Shown piece after piece: positions 29,683 to 31,872 of a DNA stretch of 31,872 bases. Source of the stretch: Candidatus Benthicola azotiphorus (GTDB lineage Bacteria; Gemmatimonadota; Gemmatimonadetes; Palauibacterales; Palauibacteraceae); contig CANPVW010000069.1 in assembly GCA_947581745.1 (NCBI GenBank), positions 1 to 31,872 of the forward strand, given 5' to 3'. The notes under the pieces were generated by a model. The model saw only the letters and a program-made list of their open reading frames with translations, was not told the DNA's origin and did no database searches. The position numbers and the translations under genes were made by a program. How positions within the stretch are numbered: the first letter of the stretch is position 1; the number at the start of each line of letters is the position of its first letter.

Positions 29683-30675
29683 TCAGGCGTATTCAGGCGT
29701 CAGCTTCTCCCGCACCCGCTCGAGCAGGGCTTTCGTGAGGCGGATGCCCTCGGGCTCCGAGAGGCGGGTGCCTTCGTATTCGATTCCGACCCAGTCCCGG
29801 TAGCCCGCATCCAGCACGATCCGGATCAGCCGCTCGTACTCCAGGACCACCTCTTCGCCGGTCTCGTCGAAGTCGTGGGTCTTCGCGGAGACCGCCCTGG
29901 CGTAGGGCATCATCTGCTCGACCCCCCGATAGTTGTCGTAGCGCTCGCTCTCGCTGATCCGGAAGTTCCCGAAGTCCGGCAGCGTTCCGAGGCGCGGATG
30001 ATCCCCCGCTTCGATCACGGAGGTCAGCCATCTCGCGTTGCTCGACAGACCTCCATGGTTTTCGACGATCACGTTGATTCCGAATCCATCCCCGTACTCC
30101 GCCAGCCGGTGCAGACCGTCCGCCGCCAGGTCGCGCTGCTCGTCCCAGCTTCCCTCGCTCGCCGCGTTCACCCGGATCGAATGGCAGCCGAGGAGACGCG
30201 CGGCCTCGACCCACGGGTAGTGGTTCTCCACGGCCCTGGTTCGGGCCGCCGGATCGGGATCGCCGAGTCGTCCTTCCCCGTCGCACATGATCAGAACGCT
30301 TCTCACGCCCTCCGACTCGCACCGGTCCCGCAGGGTCAGCAGGTACCCCTGGTCCACGGCCCCCTGCTCGAAGAAGGTGTTCACGTACTCGACCGCCTGG
30401 ATGCCGTAGTCGCGGCTCGCCACCGCCGGGAAGTCCAGGTGTTCCAGTTTTCCGGCGCCCAGCGCGCGGTGCAGGGACCACTCGGCGAGCGAAATCTCGA
30501 ACAGGGGTTCTCCCGGCACTGAAGCCACGCCGTCCGGTTTCGGCGCTGCGAACAGCCCACCAGCCCGGGGAGGCCGGCAGATCCCGCTCAGCGCCAGGCC
30601 CGCCGCTCCGGCGGTGATCCGTCCGACGAAACGGCGCCGATCGATGGTCCGGGAAGGCGAGCCCTGGACGTCCAT
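29683..30675 (-). CDS. Tat-type sugar isomerase/epimerase-like TIM-barrel protein
   Basis: The 330-residue product starts at ATG 30675 with an AAGGAG ribosome site five bases upstream. A twin-arginine signal is clear: DRRRFVGRI (Arg13-15) followed by a Gly/Ala/Leu core to about residue 33. The rest is a xylose-isomerase-like TIM barrel (AP-endonuclease-2 superfamily): SLAEWSLH (residues 62-69), then IQAVEYVN, IVENHGG (Glu at the metal site), LPDFGNF and VGIEYEG near the end, with a final metal Glu. Members act on keto sugars, inosose or 3-keto-glycosides and need a divalent metal. The Tat signal places it outside the cytosol, where the DUF1080 protein and the exported oxidoreductase of the converging operon also act. 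Confidence 0.9.
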   Translation of the reverse strand: MDVQGSPSRTIDRRRFVGRITAGAAGLALSGICRPPRAGGLFAAPKPDGVASVPGEPLFEISLAEWSLHRALGAGKLEHLDFPAVASRDYGIQAVEYVNTFFEQGAVDQGYLLTLRDRCESEGVRSVLIMCDGEGRLGDPDPAARTRAVENHYPWVEAARLLGCHSIRVNAASEGSWDEQRDLAADGLHRLAEYGDGFGINVIVENHGGLSSNARWLTSVIEAGDHPRLGTLPDFGNFRISESERYDNYRGVEQMMPYARAVSAKTHDFDETGEEVVLEYERLIRIVLDAGYRDWVGIEYEGTRLSEPEGIRLTKALLERVREKLTPEYA

Positions 30676-30993
30676 CGCATCTCCTTGCCGAGAGCGTTCC
30701 CGGCCGCGAGTATTCTCGGAACGGTACGTTGGAATGACCGGAAGCTACTGCGTTTCAGGCTCGCACACAGGGTCCGGCGGGCTCCTCGGATTCGAGGTCC
30801 CGGCACCGACGAGCCGGTGTGCTGTCTCATAAGTCGCGTGAGCACCGAGGGCGGCGAGGCGTCCGGCTGGCAAGGCGCGAGGACGAAGGCGTAGCAGCGT
30901 TACGTCGAGGACGAGCAACGCCGCCAGCCGGGAGTGCATCGACGGCCGAATGCCATGCGACTAATGAGACAGTCCACTACTGCGGGAAGCGAC
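30676..30993. other. Intergenic region holding the palindromic element
   Basis: This divergent 318-base gap separates the TIM-barrel gene from a small unknown gene. About half of it is the nested palindrome at 30822-30972. The first 145 bases should hold the promoter of the minus-strand operon, but I see no convincing -10/-35 pair. Open frames crossing the gap run through the palindrome and are not supported. Confidence 0.6.
30822..30972. mobile_element. MITE-like nested palindrome with 19-base terminal inverted repeats
   Basis: The ends CTGTCTCATAAGTCGCGTG (30822-30840) and, inverted, CTGTCTCATTAGTCGCATG (30954-30972) match at 17 of 19 bases. Inside is a second perfect pair (CCGGCTGGC at 30863-30871, GCCAGCCGG at 30923-30931), and within that a third imperfect hairpin (GCGTT at 30897-30901, AACGC at 30917-30921). 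CGAGGACGA is also repeated directly (30878-30886 and 30906-30914). No coding sequence fits inside. The size, symmetry and non-coding content fit a miniature transposable element or a mobile RNA-hairpin repeat. No flanking target duplication is obvious. Confidence 0.65.
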
Positions 30994-31392
30994 ATGAAAG
31001 ACAGCCCCGTGTCTCAGCGCCACGATGTCCTGGCGACCGGTCATCCCGGAGGCCGAAGTCGCTGGAGACTCGCGCGCGATCTCGGCGTGTTCGAACTGAA
31101 GCTCGCCGTCGATGGCCTGAAGGACCTGGTCCTCGCGCCTCTCGCCCTCGCGGCCACCCTGGCCGACCTGGTGATTCCCTCTGCAAGCCGGGGGATGCTG
31201 CTCGAAGCGGTCCTCCGGATCGGCGAGCGGTTCGACCGGTGGCTGAACCTGTACGGACTGAGGCGTCGCGGGGAGGCGCGCACCGTTCTCGATGAAGGCG
31301 GGAGCGACATGATCCTGGACTACATCGAGAGCACGGCGCTCGATCTCCATCGCAGCATAGGCCGCCGCAAGCGCGGCGAGTCCGAGGACTGA
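30994..31392 (+). CDS. Small hypothetical protein next to kup
   Basis: The 132-residue product starts at ATG 30994 (weak GGGAAG ribosome site). The in-frame ATG at 30934 lies inside the palindromic element and is rejected. Residues 30-75 contain an amphipathic to hydrophobic segment (FELKLAVDGLKDLVLAPLALAATLADLVIP) that could associate with the membrane. The tail is a charged helix ending in RRKRGESED. I recognise no family. It ends one base before the convergent kup stop, so the pair share their 3' ends. Confidence 0.6.
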   Translation: MKDSPVSQRHDVLATGHPGGRSRWRLARDLGVFELKLAVDGLKDLVLAPLALAATLADLVIPSASRGMLLEAVLRIGERFDRWLNLYGLRRRGEARTVLDEGGSDMILDYIESTALDLHRSIGRRKRGESED

Positions 31393-31393
31393 C

Positions 31394-31872
31394 CTACAGC
31401 TCCACCTGGGTTCCGAGCTCGATCACGCGGTTCGGCGGAAGCTTGAAGAAGTCCGTCGCTCCCAGCGAGTTCCTGGACATCAACGCGAACAGCCGCGCCC
31501 TCCACAGACGCATCGGTGGCTCCCTGAGCGCGATGAGCTTCTCACGCCCCAGGAAATAGGACGTCTCCATCGGCTTGAACTGGATTCCGTCCGCCGGGTC
31601 AGCCTGCGCCAGCGCCGCCGGCACGTGCGGATCCTGGGCGAACCCGTAGCTCACGGTGACACCGAAGATCCCGGCGCCGAGATCCTCGCACCGGATCCGC
31701 TCCTCGGTCGGCACGTGCGGCACCTCCCGCGTCACGACCCGGAGGAGCAGCACCTGCTCGTGCAGCACCTTGTTGTGCTTGAGGTTGTGGAGGAGCGCGG
31801 GCGGCGTCTCGCGAACCCCGGAGTGCATGTACACGGCGGTTCCGGGGACGCGGTGCACAGCGCTGCGCTCCA
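31394..31872 (-). CDS. kup: Kup-family potassium transporter, C-terminal part (5' end outside window)
   Basis: 159 codons are open from the window edge to the TAG at 31394. The segment matches the cytosolic C-terminal domain of KUP/HAK/KT potassium:proton symporters: HRVPGTAVYM, PPALLHNLKHNKVLHEQVLL, GFAQDPHVPAAL, METSYFLGREKL, LWRARLFALMSRN and the terminal PPNRVIELGTQVEL, which is nearly invariant in the family. The membrane part lies outside the window. GTG at 31858 is an internal Val codon, not a start. Role: low-affinity or acid-condition K+ uptake. Confidence 0.93.
   Translation of the reverse strand, partial: ERSAVHRVPGTAVYMHSGVRETPPALLHNLKHNKVLHEQVLLLRVVTREVPHVPTEERIRCEDLGAGIFGVTVSYGFAQDPHVPAALAQADPADGIQFKPMETSYFLGREKLIALREPPMRLWRARLFALMSRNSLGATDFFKLPPNRVIELGTQVEL

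Noticed and set aside
30934..30993. N-terminal extension of the small protein starting at 30934
   Set aside because: It would translate the right arm of the nested palindrome; no ribosome site precedes it, and ATG 30994 is a better start.
31858..31860. GTG at 31858 as the start of the Kup-like gene
   Set aside because: The frame stays open to the window edge, and the family has several hundred residues before this point.

Overview
The window reads as chromosomal DNA from a high-GC, Gram-negative-type bacterium, most likely a Gemmatimonadota member or a close relative. This is inferred from gene style: a PadR regulator paired with an ADOP-type MacB/FtsX permease, beta-propeller lipoproteins carrying a GSGPGEF motif, many lipoproteins and Tat-type signals, very strong G/C third-position bias, and many four-base stop/start overlaps. 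There is no phage, CRISPR array, rRNA or convincing tRNA.

Left part (1-6.7 kb): a partial pentaheme cytochrome lipoprotein with a collagen-like stalk (minus strand), a small secreted protein, an OsmC-like protein, PadR with a palindromic operator candidate, the large ADOP permease, and an Nramp-fold transporter with a non-canonical metal site, closed by a strong bidirectional terminator.

Middle (6.7-18.3 kb): housekeeping and redox genes in short units. These are a small unknown protein, an aminopeptidase P-type peptidase overlapping a rhodanese/metallo-beta-lactamase protein, a small basic Rho-N/SAP-like protein, a DadA-like FAD oxidoreductase, an NmrA-like NAD(P)-binding protein, PdxH, two tandem paralogous beta-propeller lipoproteins, a BtuF-like binding protein without signal peptide, and a diheme cytochrome-c peroxidase lipoprotein.

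Right part (18.6-30.7 kb): nine plus-strand genes with overlaps or tiny gaps form one apparent operon. They are a zinc-ribbon membrane protein, GNAT, ApbE (FMN transferase), DoxX, a Tat-type Gfo/Idh/MocA oxidoreductase, an NupG-like MFS transporter, an atypical methyltransferase, a cytosolic Gfo/Idh/MocA oxidoreductase and a membrane-anchored DUF1080 (3-keto-glycoside hydrolase family) protein. Converging on it are a Tat-type sugar isomerase/epimerase-like TIM barrel, an ANKH/MATE-like membrane protein and an N-terminally truncated TrkA-type RCK protein. The gene set resembles a 3-keto-glycoside breakdown route split between the cell exterior (oxidation, cleavage) and the cytosol (import, reduction). 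This is the most interesting system in the window; the substrate is unknown.

Right edge (30.8-31.9 kb): a roughly 150-bp nested-palindrome element resembling a MITE, a small unknown protein, and the C-terminal part of a Kup potassium transporter.
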